Counted from the first letter of the stretch, positions 34,990 to 44,364 are shown. The stretch is 64,000 nt of DNA from Candidatus Gastranaerophilales bacterium (GCA_947626225.1 CANQRH010000005.1:1-64000); one strand, 5' to 3'. Notes: a model not told the origin generated them from the letters alone. Program-made: numbers and translations.

Positions 34990-35835
34990 ATGGGATATAA
35001 AATATTATCAAAAAAAGAGCTTTGCCCCAATCAATTTGAAATGGTGATTGATGCTCCTCATGTTGTCAGAAATGCAAAAGCGGGACAATTTATAATATTT
35101 CGTACTGACGAAAACAGTGAAAGAGTACCGTTAACGATTGCTGATGCGGATGTTGAAACCGGCAGACTCACTATTGTATTTATGGCGGTCGGATTTTCAA
35201 CAAAAAAACTTGCCCGATTGAATGTTGGGGATGAAATTCGTGATATAGCCGGGCCTTTGGGAAAACCCACACATATAAAAAAATACGGCACGGTAGTATG
35301 TGTTGCCGGCGGATACGGAGCTGCACCTTGTTATCTTATTGCCAAAGCATTTAAAGATGCGGGCAACAAAGTTTATATGATAATGGGTGCAAGAAATAAA
35401 GATTTTATTTTCTGGCAGGAAAAGATGAAAGGTGCCTGCACGGAATTATTTGTTACGACAGATGACGGAACAACAGGTGAAAAAGGTTTTGTTACACAGG
35501 TTCTTGAACGTTTGATAAAACGGGAAAAAATAGATTATGTTATAGCCGTGGGACCAATGCCGATGATGAGAGCAGTGGCGGATTTAACTCGTGATAAAGA
35601 GATTTATACTGAAGCCAGCATGAATCCGATTATGGTTGACGGAACCGGAATGTGCGGTGCATGCCGTGTAACCGTCGGCGGAGAAACAAAATTTGCCTGT
35701 GTTGACGGACCTGATTTTGATGCTCATAAAGTTGATTTTGATGAAGTTATTAATCGTACCAAAATATACAAAGATCAGGAAAGAAAACGTGATGAAAATT
35801 GCAATTTATTAAAAAAAGGAGAAATTCATGCCTAA
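34990..35835 (+). CDS. Ferredoxin:NADP oxidoreductase alpha-type FAD/NAD-binding subunit (NfnA)
   Basis: This 281-residue protein is of the sulfide dehydrogenase/dihydroorotate dehydrogenase electron-transfer type. It has a ferredoxin reductase-like FAD domain with AGQFIIFR and RVPLTIAD, an NAD domain with CVAGGYGAAPCYLIAKAF, and a C-terminal [2Fe-2S] loop with MCGACRVTV...FACVDGPDFDAHKVDFDE. In NfnAB this subunit splits NADPH electrons between NAD and ferredoxin. The NfnB partner is not in this window. The ATG at 34990 has a strong GGGAAGGG site. It overlaps the small Cys-rich gene by 8 bases and leads into etfBA. Confidence 0.85.
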   Translation: MGYKILSKKELCPNQFEMVIDAPHVVRNAKAGQFIIFRTDENSERVPLTIADADVETGRLTIVFMAVGFSTKKLARLNVGDEIRDIAGPLGKPTHIKKYGTVVCVAGGYGAAPCYLIAKAFKDAGNKVYMIMGARNKDFIFWQEKMKGACTELFVTTDDGTTGEKGFVTQVLERLIKREKIDYVIAVGPMPMMRAVADLTRDKEIYTEASMNPIMVDGTGMCGACRVTVGGETKFACVDGPDFDAHKVDFDEVINRTKIYKDQERKRDENCNLLKKGEIHA

Positions 35836-36001
35836 AGAAATACCGTTTTGCCCGTTATTAAGCGCAGGTTGTGACATTGACAAAGTTTGTACTCTCGACA
35901 GATGTGCCTGGTTTTTACCAAGCATAAAAAAGTGTTCATTATATATGCTTGCATACAACGCTTTGCTTGATACCAATGCAAAACAAAAAGCAAAAGGATA
36001 A
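35828..36001 (+). CDS. Small Cys-rich protein between NfnA and EtfB
   Basis: This 57-residue protein has five cysteines (8, 15, 21, 26, 36) in about 29 residues and a lysine-rich tail. A strong AAAAAAGGAG site lies inside the end of the NfnA gene, the start overlaps it by 8 bases, and etfB begins 3 bases after the stop, so it is almost surely translated. The spacing (C-x6-C-x5-C-x4-C-x9-C) does not match a ferredoxin that is recognised. A metal or Fe-S binding role beside two electron-transfer flavoproteins is inferred. Confidence 0.7.
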   Translation: MPKEIPFCPLLSAGCDIDKVCTLDRCAWFLPSIKKCSLYMLAYNALLDTNAKQKAKG

Positions 36002-36004
36002 AAA

Positions 36005-36784
36005 ATGAAAATTATTGTCTGCATTAAACAGGTCCCTGACACAACCGATATAAAGTGGACGGAAAACAATACAATTCAGCGTGAAGGAGTCGAAAGTATT
36101 TTGAACCCTTACGATGAATATGCACTTGCTGAAGCTCTTGCTTTAAAAGAAAAATCGGATGATGTTGAAATAACTGCACTTACAATGGGGCCTTTGCAGG
36201 CTGAAGGTATGTTGAAAAGAGCGATAGCTTTGGGCTGTGACAGAGCTGTACTGCTTTCGGATAAGAAATTTGCGGGCGCCGATACTTATGCAACAGGTAA
36301 AACTCTTGCACAGGCTATAAAATCAAAGCTTTCCGATTATGATTTAATTTTGTGCGGACAATTTGCAACGGATGGTGATACTGCGCAAACAGGCCCGAGT
36401 ATTGCCGAAAAGCTTCAAATCCCTCAGATAACATTTGTAAAAGAAATCTCAAAATGCGACGGGAATTGTATTTACGCAAAACGAGAAATTGAGGAAGGAA
36501 TTGAAACCATGAAAGTTGAACTTCCGGCTTTGATTTGCGTGTTGAAAAACAATAATGAACCGCCCCGTCCGACAATAAACGGGAAGAAAAAAGCACAAAA
36601 TTATAAAGCCGAAATATATTCTCTTGATGATATCGGTTTAAATCCCGAAGAAGCAGGCTTAAAAGGTTCACCGACTTATGTCAGCCGTGCGTTCCGTCCG
36701 GAACATAACACAGGAAAATGCATTATGTGTAAGGATTGCAATGATTTCTGCCTTAAATTAAAAGAGTTTGGGGGGCTGTCATGA
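36005..36784 (+). CDS. etfB: Electron transfer flavoprotein beta subunit with Cys4 tail
   Basis: This 259-residue protein has the usual EtfB N-terminus (KIIVCIKQVPDT) and NPYDEYALAEALALKE, then the AMP/FAD-binding loop DGDTAQTGPSIAEKLQIPQITFV. The C-terminus carries CIMCKDCNDFC (Cys239, 242, 245, 249), a C-x2-C-x2-C-x3-C arrangement that could hold a [4Fe-4S] cluster and is not part of standard EtfB. Its stop overlaps the etfA start by four bases (ATGA). In bifurcating systems EtfB holds the bifurcating FAD; whether this one bifurcates cannot be told from the sequence. Confidence 0.9.
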   Translation: MKIIVCIKQVPDTTDIKWTENNTIQREGVESILNPYDEYALAEALALKEKSDDVEITALTMGPLQAEGMLKRAIALGCDRAVLLSDKKFAGADTYATGKTLAQAIKSKLSDYDLILCGQFATDGDTAQTGPSIAEKLQIPQITFVKEISKCDGNCIYAKREIEEGIETMKVELPALICVLKNNNEPPRPTINGKKKAQNYKAEIYSLDDIGLNPEEAGLKGSPTYVSRAFRPEHNTGKCIMCKDCNDFCLKLKEFGGLS

Positions 36785-37770
36785 AAAGTATTCTGCTTTA
36801 TGCCGAGGTTACTAAAGAAAATTATTTACATACCGTGCTTTTTGAGCTTGCTTATAAGGCGCAGGAGCTTGCGGCAAAGCTTGATAATGCGGAAGTCAAT
36901 GCTCTTATAATTTGTAAAAAAGGTATGACGGAGCTGTATAAAGAAGCATTTATTAATTCGGGATTTGATAAGGTTTATGCGGTTGAAGATAACAGGCTTA
37001 CTCACTACTCAACCGAGTTTTACTCAAAAATAGCATCGGATGTTATAAAAGAAGTTAAGCCGGATATTGTTTTGATAGGTGCAACAACGCAGGGACGTGA
37101 TATAGCACCGAGGATTTCATCATCCTTGCATACGGGGCTTACGGCAGATTGTATAAGTCTTGATATAAACGATAAAGGACAGCTTGCCGCAACACGTCCA
37201 ACATTTGGCGGAAAACTTATGGCGACTATTTTGTGCAAGACACTTCCTCAAATGGCGACTGTCAGACCGAAAGTGTTCAAACCCGCCCCCGAAAATATTG
37301 TTAAAAACACCGAGTTTATATATATAAAACCTGAAATTGACGGTATAAACAGAAAAACCGAGTTTATTGATTTTGTAAAAAGTCTTAATACTTCAATAAA
37401 TGAGCTTGACAGCGCAAGTATAATTGTAGCGGGCGGAAAGGGACTTAAAAATGAAGCGGGATTTCGGCTCTTGAAGAACTTTGCGGATGCAATCGGCGCA
37501 TCAGTCGGAGCAACCAGAGGGGCTGTCGATATGGGTTTGGCATCGGCGGATATTCAAATAGGTCAGACCGGAAAAACTGTTTCACCTAAATTATATATAG
37601 CATGCGGGATTTCGGGTGCTATTCAGCATATTGTCGGTATGAATGACAGTGACAAAATTATGGCTGTTAATATTGATGAAAACGCTCCGATTTTTGAAGT
37701 TTGCGACTGCGGGATAGTCGGAGATGCGTTTGAAGTGCTTCCGAAATTAACGGAAATGCTCCGCGGTTGA
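36781..37770 (+). CDS. etfA: Electron transfer flavoprotein alpha subunit
   Basis: EtfA has an N-terminal ETF domain (about 1-190) and a C-terminal FAD-binding domain. It has 329 residues. The FAD signature is GRDIAPRISSSLHTGLTADC in the N-part, and the C-terminal FAD domain has VAGGKGLKNEAGFRLL, VGATRGAVDMGL, QIGQTGKTVSPKLYIACGISGAIQH and the final NIDENAPIFEVCDCGIVGD. No ferredoxin domain is fused to it. It is coupled to etfB by a four-base overlap and is followed by tlyA after 31 bases. Confidence 0.93.
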   Translation: MKSILLYAEVTKENYLHTVLFELAYKAQELAAKLDNAEVNALIICKKGMTELYKEAFINSGFDKVYAVEDNRLTHYSTEFYSKIASDVIKEVKPDIVLIGATTQGRDIAPRISSSLHTGLTADCISLDINDKGQLAATRPTFGGKLMATILCKTLPQMATVRPKVFKPAPENIVKNTEFIYIKPEIDGINRKTEFIDFVKSLNTSINELDSASIIVAGGKGLKNEAGFRLLKNFADAIGASVGATRGAVDMGLASADIQIGQTGKTVSPKLYIACGISGAIQHIVGMNDSDKIMAVNIDENAPIFEVCDCGIVGDAFEVLPKLTEMLRG

Positions 37771-37801
37771 TTTTAATACTTTTATCTGCTAATTTTGGGT
37801 T

Positions 37802-38608
37802 ATGAAAGAAAGATTGGACAAGTACCTTACGGATTTGGGCTATTTTGATACAAAAAGTAAAGCATCATCGGCTATTCTTGCTGGACATGTAAAAATTAAC
37901 GATGAATATATAACCAAAGCAGGATTTCAGATTAATACTTCAAAAGAGTATAATATATCGGTAAAATCCATGCCGTACGTTTCAAGGGGCGGTTTTAAAC
38001 TTAAAAAAGCCCTTGATGCCTTTAATTTCACTCCTAAAGACAGAATTTGCTTTGATGCGGGCGCATCAACAGGCGGGTTTACCGACTGTCTGCTGCAAAA
38101 CGGTGCTAAATTTGTTTATTCGGCCGATGTCGGATACGGACAGCTTGATTGGAAGATCCGTTGTGATAGCCGTGTAAAAACCATTGAACGAACAAACCTG
38201 AAAATCTGCACTTACAATGACATTTACGATGAAGATGAACTGCCTGCGGATTTGCTCGTGAGTGATTTGTCATTTATTTCGCTTACAAAAGTACTTCCGA
38301 ATTTGAAAAAACTTTTAAAACCCGACTTTAATGAAATGATATGCCTTATAAAACCTCAATTTGAGGCAGGTAAAGAAAAAGTTGAAAAAGGCGGGGTTGT
38401 CAGAGATAAAAAGGTTCATAAAGAAGTTATTGAAAATGTTATCAATTGTGCAAAATCATTAAACTATACGGTTAAGGGACTGACATATTCGTCAATTAAA
38501 GGGCCTTCGGGCAATATTGAATATCTGATTTATATTTCAACCGATATGGCTGATGAAAATTATGATATCGGGGCTGCGGCAGATGAAGCCTTTGCGGTCT
38601 TAAATTGA
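37802..38608 (+). CDS. tlyA: TlyA-family rRNA methyltransferase
   Basis: TlyA proteins methylate 2'-O of rRNA cytidines; some were called haemolysins. This 268-residue protein has an N-terminal S4 RNA-binding domain (RLDKYLTDLGYFDTKSKASSAILAGHVKINDEYITKAG) and a FtsJ-like Rossmann methyltransferase with DAGASTGGFTDCLLQNGAKFVYSADVGYGQL, SDLSFISLTKVLPNL and LIKPQFEAGKEKVEKGGVVRD. The ATG is preceded by TTTTGGGTT only, so the ribosome site is weak. Confidence 0.92.
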   Translation: MKERLDKYLTDLGYFDTKSKASSAILAGHVKINDEYITKAGFQINTSKEYNISVKSMPYVSRGGFKLKKALDAFNFTPKDRICFDAGASTGGFTDCLLQNGAKFVYSADVGYGQLDWKIRCDSRVKTIERTNLKICTYNDIYDEDELPADLLVSDLSFISLTKVLPNLKKLLKPDFNEMICLIKPQFEAGKEKVEKGGVVRDKKVHKEVIENVINCAKSLNYTVKGLTYSSIKGPSGNIEYLIYISTDMADENYDIGAAADEAFAVLN

Positions 38609-38720
38609 AATGTTAACAGTTATAAAGCAAATTATTGTATTTATAATTCTTAAAACATGTTCATGTTACAATTCTGTTATTAAAATGTTGATTATTCTGT
38701 AAGAAAAGGAGAAAAAAATT

Positions 38721-41381
38721 ATGACAGAAAAACGCGTTTGGTTATTCAGAGAAGGTAACGCCGATATGCGCAATTTGCTTGGCGGAAAAGGTGCAAACCT
38801 TGCTGAAATGACTAATTTGGGACTTCCCGTACCTCCGGGATTGACAATAACAACAGAAACTTGTATGGATTACATCAATCACGGCAATACAATGCCTGCC
38901 GGTTTGATGGACGAAGTTAAAACAGCATTGAAAGATGTTGAAAATCAGACCGGTAAAAAATTCGGTGACAGCCAAAATCCTCTTTTGGTTTCGGTTCGTT
39001 CAGGCGCAAGACTTTCTATGCCCGGTATGATGGAAACTATTCTTAACCTCGGTTTGAACGATGAAACCGTTGAAGCAATGATTAAATTAACAAATAACCC
39101 GAGATTTTGCTATGATTCTTACAGAAGATTTTTGACGATGTTCGGATCCGTTGCTTGGGATATGGACAGACAAAAATATTTTGAATCCGAAGTTGAAAAA
39201 GTTAAAGCGCGCGAAGGCGTTAAAGAAGATACAAAAGTTTCCGCGGAAGGCTGGAAATCCTTAATTCCCGTTTACAAAAACGTTATTAAAGAAGTTACGG
39301 GTAAAGAATTCCCGCAGGATCCTTATGTACAGCTTCAAGAAGCTATTGAAGCCGTATTCAGATCCTGGAATATTCCCCGTGCGGTTGCTTACAGAAATAT
39401 GAATAAAATTGACCATAATTTCGGTACTGCGGTAAACGTACAAACCATGGTATTCGGAAATATGGGAGATGATTGTGCTACTGGTGTTTCGTTCACAAGA
39501 AATCCTGCAACGGGCGAAAATAAGTTCTATGGTGAATATCTTACAAATGCTCAGGGCGAAGACGTTGTTGCCGGTATCAGAACTCCGAAACCTATTGCGG
39601 AATTGGAAAATGAAATGCCGGATTTGTACAGACAGTACGTTGATATTGCAAAGAAACTTGAACTCGGATATAAAGATGTTCAGGATATGGAATTTACCAT
39701 TGAAAAAGGTAAATTATGGATATTGCAGACAAGAAACGGTAAAAGAACAGCCGCTGCAGCTATAAGAATTGCGGTTGAAATGGAAAAAGAAGGAATTATT
39801 ACGAAAGAAAGAGCTATTCAGCTTGTTGATCCTTATACCGTTAACCAAATTCTGCTTCCCTGCTTTGATGCCAAAGCAATGGATTCCGCTCACAAGATTT
39901 GTACCGGTGTAAATGCATCTCCCGGTGCGGCTGTAGGTAAAATCGTATTTGATACGGAAGAAGCAGCTCAAAGAGGCGAAGCGGGCGAAAAAGTTATTTT
40001 GGTTCGTGTTGAAACCTGTCCTGATGATATTCATGGTATGGCTGTTTCTCAGGGTGTATTGACGCTCAGAGGCGGTGCAACTTCTCACGCGGCTGTTGTT
40101 GCGAAAGGCATGGGAAAACCCTGCGTTTCGGGATGTGAAGATTTGAAAATTGATCTTGCAAATGAAACTTTGACAGGCTGTGACGGAACAGTTTACCGTA
40201 AGAATGACGTTATCTCGCTTGACGGCGGAAAAGGTATCGTAATGGAAGGTGCAGTTCAGCTTGTTGAAGCAAAAATTGACGATAACTGGAATACATTCTT
40301 CGGATGGGTTAACGAAATTAAGAGATTAAAAGTTGAAGCTAATGCCGATACCCCCAAAGACATTGAAAATGCTCTTAAATTCGGTGCTGAAGGTGTAGGT
40401 CTTTGCAGAACGGAACACATGTTCATGGATCCTGAAAGACTTCCTTGGGTTCAGAAAATGATTATTGCGGGAACTCCGGAAGCAAGAAAAGAAGCGCTTT
40501 CAAAACTTCTCCCGATGCAGTATTCAGACTTCTATGCAATGTTTAAAGCATTGGGCGACAAGCCTTTGACGGTCAGACTGCTTGATCCTCCTTTACATGA
40601 ATTTCTTCCTTCCAAAGAAGATTTGATTGCGGAAGTTGCAACTTTGAAAGCGTTGGGCAAAGATTACAAGGAAAAAGAAGAATTACTTCACGTAGTTGAA
40701 GGGTTGTCCGAAGCAAACCCGATGATGGGCTTGAGAGGATGCCGTCTGGGATTAACCTATCCTGAAATCAACGAAATGCAGGTAAGAGCTATTTTTGAAG
40801 CTTGCTGTGATTTGAAACGTGAAGGTGTTGCCGTAAAACCGTGGGTTATGATACCTTTAATCGGTCACGTAAACGAGCTCAAAGTTGCAAAAGACATTTT
40901 GGTTCGTGTTGCAAGAGAAGTAATGGTTCAAAAAGGTGTCGAAGTTGAATACAAATTCGGTACTATGATTGAAATTCCGCGTGCGGCATTAACGGCTGAC
41001 GAAATTGCGGAATATGCGGAATTCTTCTCATTCGGAACGAATGACTTAACTCAGATGACATTCGGATATTCAAGAGATGATGCGGAAGGCAAATTCCTCA
41101 ACCGTTATGTCGAACAGAAAATTCTTTTGTCCAATCCGTTTGAAACACTTGATACAAAAGGCGTAGGACAGTTAATTGAAATGTCTATGGAAAAAGGTAA
41201 ATCAGTTAATTCTTCGCTTGTCGGCGGTGTTTGCGGTGAACACGGCGGAGATCCTGATTCTGTCAAATTCTGCGACAAAATCGGCTTGAACTACGTATCT
41301 TGCTCGCCTTACAGAATCCCGCAGGCAAGACTTGCGGCTGCTCAGGCGGTTGTGGAATCGAAAAAACTTGCTCACGTGTAA
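38721..41381 (+). CDS. ppdK: Pyruvate, phosphate dikinase
   Basis: PPDK interconverts pyruvate, ATP and phosphate with PEP, AMP and pyrophosphate. It has 886 residues, full length for the bacterial form. The N-terminal nucleotide-binding domain has KGANLAEMTNLGLPVPPG and SVRSGARLSMPGMMETILNLG. The phosphohistidine domain has GGATSHAAVVAKGMGKPCVSGC. The C-terminal PEP/pyruvate barrel has GLCRTEHMF, NPMMGLRGCRLG, FSFGTNDLTQMTFGYSRDD and GGVCGEHGGDP. In anaerobes it serves pyrophosphate-linked glycolysis or gluconeogenesis. The ribosome site is AAAGGAG. Confidence 0.97.
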   Translation: MTEKRVWLFREGNADMRNLLGGKGANLAEMTNLGLPVPPGLTITTETCMDYINHGNTMPAGLMDEVKTALKDVENQTGKKFGDSQNPLLVSVRSGARLSMPGMMETILNLGLNDETVEAMIKLTNNPRFCYDSYRRFLTMFGSVAWDMDRQKYFESEVEKVKAREGVKEDTKVSAEGWKSLIPVYKNVIKEVTGKEFPQDPYVQLQEAIEAVFRSWNIPRAVAYRNMNKIDHNFGTAVNVQTMVFGNMGDDCATGVSFTRNPATGENKFYGEYLTNAQGEDVVAGIRTPKPIAELENEMPDLYRQYVDIAKKLELGYKDVQDMEFTIEKGKLWILQTRNGKRTAAAAIRIAVEMEKEGIITKERAIQLVDPYTVNQILLPCFDAKAMDSAHKICTGVNASPGAAVGKIVFDTEEAAQRGEAGEKVILVRVETCPDDIHGMAVSQGVLTLRGGATSHAAVVAKGMGKPCVSGCEDLKIDLANETLTGCDGTVYRKNDVISLDGGKGIVMEGAVQLVEAKIDDNWNTFFGWVNEIKRLKVEANADTPKDIENALKFGAEGVGLCRTEHMFMDPERLPWVQKMIIAGTPEARKEALSKLLPMQYSDFYAMFKALGDKPLTVRLLDPPLHEFLPSKEDLIAEVATLKALGKDYKEKEELLHVVEGLSEANPMMGLRGCRLGLTYPEINEMQVRAIFEACCDLKREGVAVKPWVMIPLIGHVNELKVAKDILVRVAREVMVQKGVEVEYKFGTMIEIPRAALTADEIAEYAEFFSFGTNDLTQMTFGYSRDDAEGKFLNRYVEQKILLSNPFETLDTKGVGQLIEMSMEKGKSVNSSLVGGVCGEHGGDPDSVKFCDKIGLNYVSCSPYRIPQARLAAAQAVVESKKLAHV

Positions 41382-41398
41382 AACATGAGTTAAGCTAT

Positions 41399-41432
41399 AA
41401 AAAAGCGGAGTTTTTAAAACTTCGCTTTTTTT
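41399..41432. terminator. Bidirectional terminator after ppdK
   Basis: AAAAGCGGAGTTTT (41401-41414) pairs with AAAACTTCGCTTTT (41416-41429) with a nearly absent loop and is followed by T residues. It lies between the convergent stops of ppdK and the Ycf45-like gene, with A-rich and T-rich sides serving both strands. Confidence 0.85.
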
Positions 41433-43032
41433 AACGGAAATCTTTTCCGCCGACAATCCTCAAATGGCGGTTGCTGCCTTCTCCGACGGATTTGCTTGTC
41501 ATATTGTGCTGTTCCACCAGTTCATGTTGCAGTTTTCTGATATGTTGATTTTGCGGGGTAAGTTCGACAAGCTCGGCTCCTGCAAGGATTTTGTTTATTG
41601 CATCTTTGGCTTCATCCAGTGCGCGTTCGGTATCATCGTAATATCCGTATAAAGTTTGCGAGGTTTCAACGATATCGAGAGCTTCTTTCAATACTTTTTG
41701 AATTTGTGCCATAGAATTTGTTTTTACGTAAAATACCTGAAGCCTGTAGTCGTTTGCGGTGCTCAAGACTTTAGCGCCGCCTTTTGCGAAGTTTTTATGT
41801 GCAATAACAATGTCGGCGTCCTCGATATTTCGTGTAATTTCAGCGTTCAAATCCAAGCGCTCAATAACTTTTTCGACAATCGTTCTGGAAACGGCGTAAA
41901 GATAAACTTTTTTAAACCCTTTAACTTCTTCGACATATTTTTGTCTGGAAAAAGAGAATTTAAGGCTTTCATTAGGTTCTATTTTCTTTTCAAGCCTGTT
42001 AATTTCTTCGGGAATACTTTTAAGCGGAGTTTCTTCTTTAACTTCCGTTTCGTAGGTTTTGTCAACTTTTCTTATTTCCGGTCTAATGGGCCATCCTCTG
42101 AGGATGTAATCTACCGCTTCTGCGGTGTCTTTGTAAACCGCAAGGGTATTTCTGTCAAGAATTTCAATCACAACATCAAAAGTAGGTTGTTTTTCGCGTT
42201 CAAGGACTGTTTTTTGAGAAGCTCTGCGTTTTGCCTCATCATCTCCGAGAGTAACGGATTGAATACCGCCGACCAAATCGGATAAAGTCGGGTTTTTGAT
42301 TAAATTTTCAAGGCTGTTACCGTGGGCGGTTGCAATGAGCATAACTCCTCTTTCCGCAATAGTTCTGGCAGCTTGGGCTTCGGCTTCGGTTCCGATTTCG
42401 TCAACTACAATAACTTCGGGGGTGTGGTTTTCAACGGCTTCAATCATAATATCTTTTTGAAATTCCGGTTGAGTAACCTGCATACGGCGGGCATGTCCGA
42501 TTGCGGGGTGGGGTGTATCGCCGTCACCTGCAATTTCGTTTGAGGTATCGACAATAACAACACGTTTGCCTAATTCGTCTGCTACAAGGCGTGAAATTTC
42601 TCTTAATTTAGTTGTTTTACCGACGCCCGGTCTGCCTAAAAACAGAATACTTTTGTTCATAAGGCAAATATCTTTGATGCAGGCGATAGTACCGGTAACG
42701 ACTCTGCCTATACGGCAGGTAAGTCCGATGATTTTACCTTGGCGATTTCTTATCGCGCTGATTCTGTGGAGTGTTCCGGGGATACCGGAGCGGTTGTCGG
42801 AAGTAAATTCCTGCAAGCGCGAAGTTATAAAATCTATATCATTATCTGATACAAATTCTTCTCCCAAATAATCTATTTTTCCGCCCGCATGTCTGATTTC
42901 GGGGGTTCTGCCAATATCAAGAACGATTTCTATAACATCTTCCATATTATCGTAAGAGATGTATTTTTTTACCTTTTCGGGCAAGACCTCAATTAAGCGG
43001 TCCAAATCGTTGTGAAATTGCAGGTTGCTCAT
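41431..43032 (-). CDS. Ycf45-like R3H domain AAA ATPase
   Basis: This 533-residue protein has an AAA-type ATPase core with Walker A LGRPGVGKTTKLREISRLV (about residues 132-150), VIVVDEIGTEAEAQAARTIAERGVMLIATAHG (Walker B and sensor), then a linker region and a C-terminal R3H-like nucleic-acid binding segment (LQHELVEQHNMTSKSVGEG...RHLRI). It matches the single-stranded nucleic acid binding R3H protein family known in Cyanobacteria and plastids as Ycf45, and related to SpoIIIAA-type ATPases. The family supports a cyanobacterial-lineage origin. The function is poorly known; RNA or DNA binding with ATP hydrolysis is expected. Confidence 0.85.
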   Translation of the reverse strand: MSNLQFHNDLDRLIEVLPEKVKKYISYDNMEDVIEIVLDIGRTPEIRHAGGKIDYLGEEFVSDNDIDFITSRLQEFTSDNRSGIPGTLHRISAIRNRQGKIIGLTCRIGRVVTGTIACIKDICLMNKSILFLGRPGVGKTTKLREISRLVADELGKRVVIVDTSNEIAGDGDTPHPAIGHARRMQVTQPEFQKDIMIEAVENHTPEVIVVDEIGTEAEAQAARTIAERGVMLIATAHGNSLENLIKNPTLSDLVGGIQSVTLGDDEAKRRASQKTVLEREKQPTFDVVIEILDRNTLAVYKDTAEAVDYILRGWPIRPEIRKVDKTYETEVKEETPLKSIPEEINRLEKKIEPNESLKFSFSRQKYVEEVKGFKKVYLYAVSRTIVEKVIERLDLNAEITRNIEDADIVIAHKNFAKGGAKVLSTANDYRLQVFYVKTNSMAQIQKVLKEALDIVETSQTLYGYYDDTERALDEAKDAINKILAGAELVELTPQNQHIRKLQHELVEQHNMTSKSVGEGSNRHLRIVGGKDFR

Positions 43033-43188
43033 TTTCTTTACTGCCTTTCATGAAAATGTGTGGCGTTTCGCACTGCGAAAAACTTTATATTTTCAATCTG
43101 CTCTATATATATTATACCACTTTTTTCAAATTTTCCCATCAATCATAAGTATTACGTTGATAGTAAATTTACATAACTTTACAAAACG

Positions 43189-44016
43189 TTAAACGCCTGC
43201 TACAGGCGGTAAATCTATACTTTTAAGTCGTTGTTCGATTCTGCGGTACCATTTCAAGTGTTGTTTAAACAGGATATTATAATTTCCGACATTACCTTGG
43301 GAAATATCGGCGGACAAATCGTCGCAAGCTTGTGTTAAAGCTTTTTCGAGAGAATGGGATAGTTGTTTTCTGTCGGGAATAATATTGTCTTTATTAAATT
43401 CGATACGCTGACCGAATTTAACGACTACTTCCGGTCTGTTATCTCTGAAGAAGCAATAATCAATTGCGACCGGTACGAGGTTAACTTTCCCGTATTTTTT
43501 AACTGCATTTTGGGCGATATAAGCGAGTCCCGTTTGGAATTCAATCGGTCTGAAACGGGGCGGTCTGATAATTCCTTGGGGGAAAATAAAAAGTAAATTT
43601 CTCAAATCGCCGATTACTTCAACTGAATATTGTAAAGCTTTCATGGCGGATTGGGGGGATTTTTTATTAACGGAGAAACCTCCTCCGCGTCTTAACAGTG
43701 GGAATCTGTTAAGTTCTTCAATCATGAGTCTGATTTCTTTGTGAAAAATTCTGTGTGAAATATTGTAAAGAACTATACCGTCCCACCAGTTGGAATGTGG
43801 TGCGAAAAAGATAGTCGGCACATTGGTATCGCCGTCAAAATAGTTTTCCGCATCTTTGTATCTGAAAGCGTAAAATCTGTTTTGGAGCATATTAAAGAAA
43901 AACATACTTGCAACCCAAAGCCAGAACTTGCTTGTTTTAGCGGGTTTAAATTTTTCCGCTTTATTGCGAAGTTTTGTAGGCGGGATGTCAGAATATAAAT
44001 GTTCCTCAGTTACCAT
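43189..44016 (-). CDS. Lysophospholipid acyltransferase (PlsC-like)
   Basis: This 275-residue protein belongs to the acyl-CoA/ACP glycerophosphate acyltransferase superfamily. The catalytic block I is PHSNWWDG (His and Asp four residues apart in HxxxxD), block II is GGGFSVNK and block III is FPQGIIRPPR (variant of FPEGT, Gln for Glu). A hydrophobic segment near residues 28-45 would anchor it to the inner membrane. A role in phospholipid or glycolipid acylation is expected; substrate position cannot be told. It is 156 bases upstream of the Ycf45-like gene. Confidence 0.82.
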   Translation of the reverse strand: MVTEEHLYSDIPPTKLRNKAEKFKPAKTSKFWLWVASMFFFNMLQNRFYAFRYKDAENYFDGDTNVPTIFFAPHSNWWDGIVLYNISHRIFHKEIRLMIEELNRFPLLRRGGGFSVNKKSPQSAMKALQYSVEVIGDLRNLLFIFPQGIIRPPRFRPIEFQTGLAYIAQNAVKKYGKVNLVPVAIDYCFFRDNRPEVVVKFGQRIEFNKDNIIPDRKQLSHSLEKALTQACDDLSADISQGNVGNYNILFKQHLKWYRRIEQRLKSIDLPPVAGV

Positions 44017-44330
44017 AAGATAATTCTACTCCGTTAAGGGAAAATATCAAATATTGGGATAAATAATTTTAAGAAAAATTACAAATAAGTTTACGGTTTT
44101 CCTGCCCGCATTAAAAGTTTATGCTCGTGCCTCTGCGTAAGGGTAAAACAGATATCTAAAGTATGAAAGATTGTTAACATAATAAATATCCTGCTCGCGT
44201 TAAACGGCAACGCTCACAATTCAACGAAAGCTCAACGCTTCCGTTGATGCTTGTTCCTCGCTATGCTCGTGCCTCTGCGAGAGGATAAAACGGATGTATG
44301 AAGTATGAAAGATTGTTGACGCAGGGGGTA
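44017..44330. repeat. Intergenic region with 58-bp direct repeats
   Basis: No gene is seen. A unit of about 58 bases (TATGCTCGTGCCTCTGCG...AAGTATGAAAGATTGTTRAC) occurs at about 44120-44178 and again at 44262-44319, about 142 bases apart. Between them lies a palindromic stretch around CAACGAAAGCTCAACGCTTCCGTTG. The area separates the minus-strand acyltransferase promoter from the terminator of the surface protein gene. Confidence 0.6.
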
Positions 44331-44364
44331 AAAAAAAAGAAAACTCCCGTCTGGAAGACGGGAG
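44331..44364 (-). terminator. Rho-independent terminator of surface gene copy 2
   Basis: The stem is CTCCCGTCT (44344-44352) / AGACGGGAG (44356-44364) with loop GGA. On the minus strand it is followed by a TTTTCTTTTTTTT tract. It lies about 260 bases after the stop of the gene at 44628-46484, so the message has a long repetitive 3' untranslated part, as with the copy at the left window edge. Confidence 0.9.
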
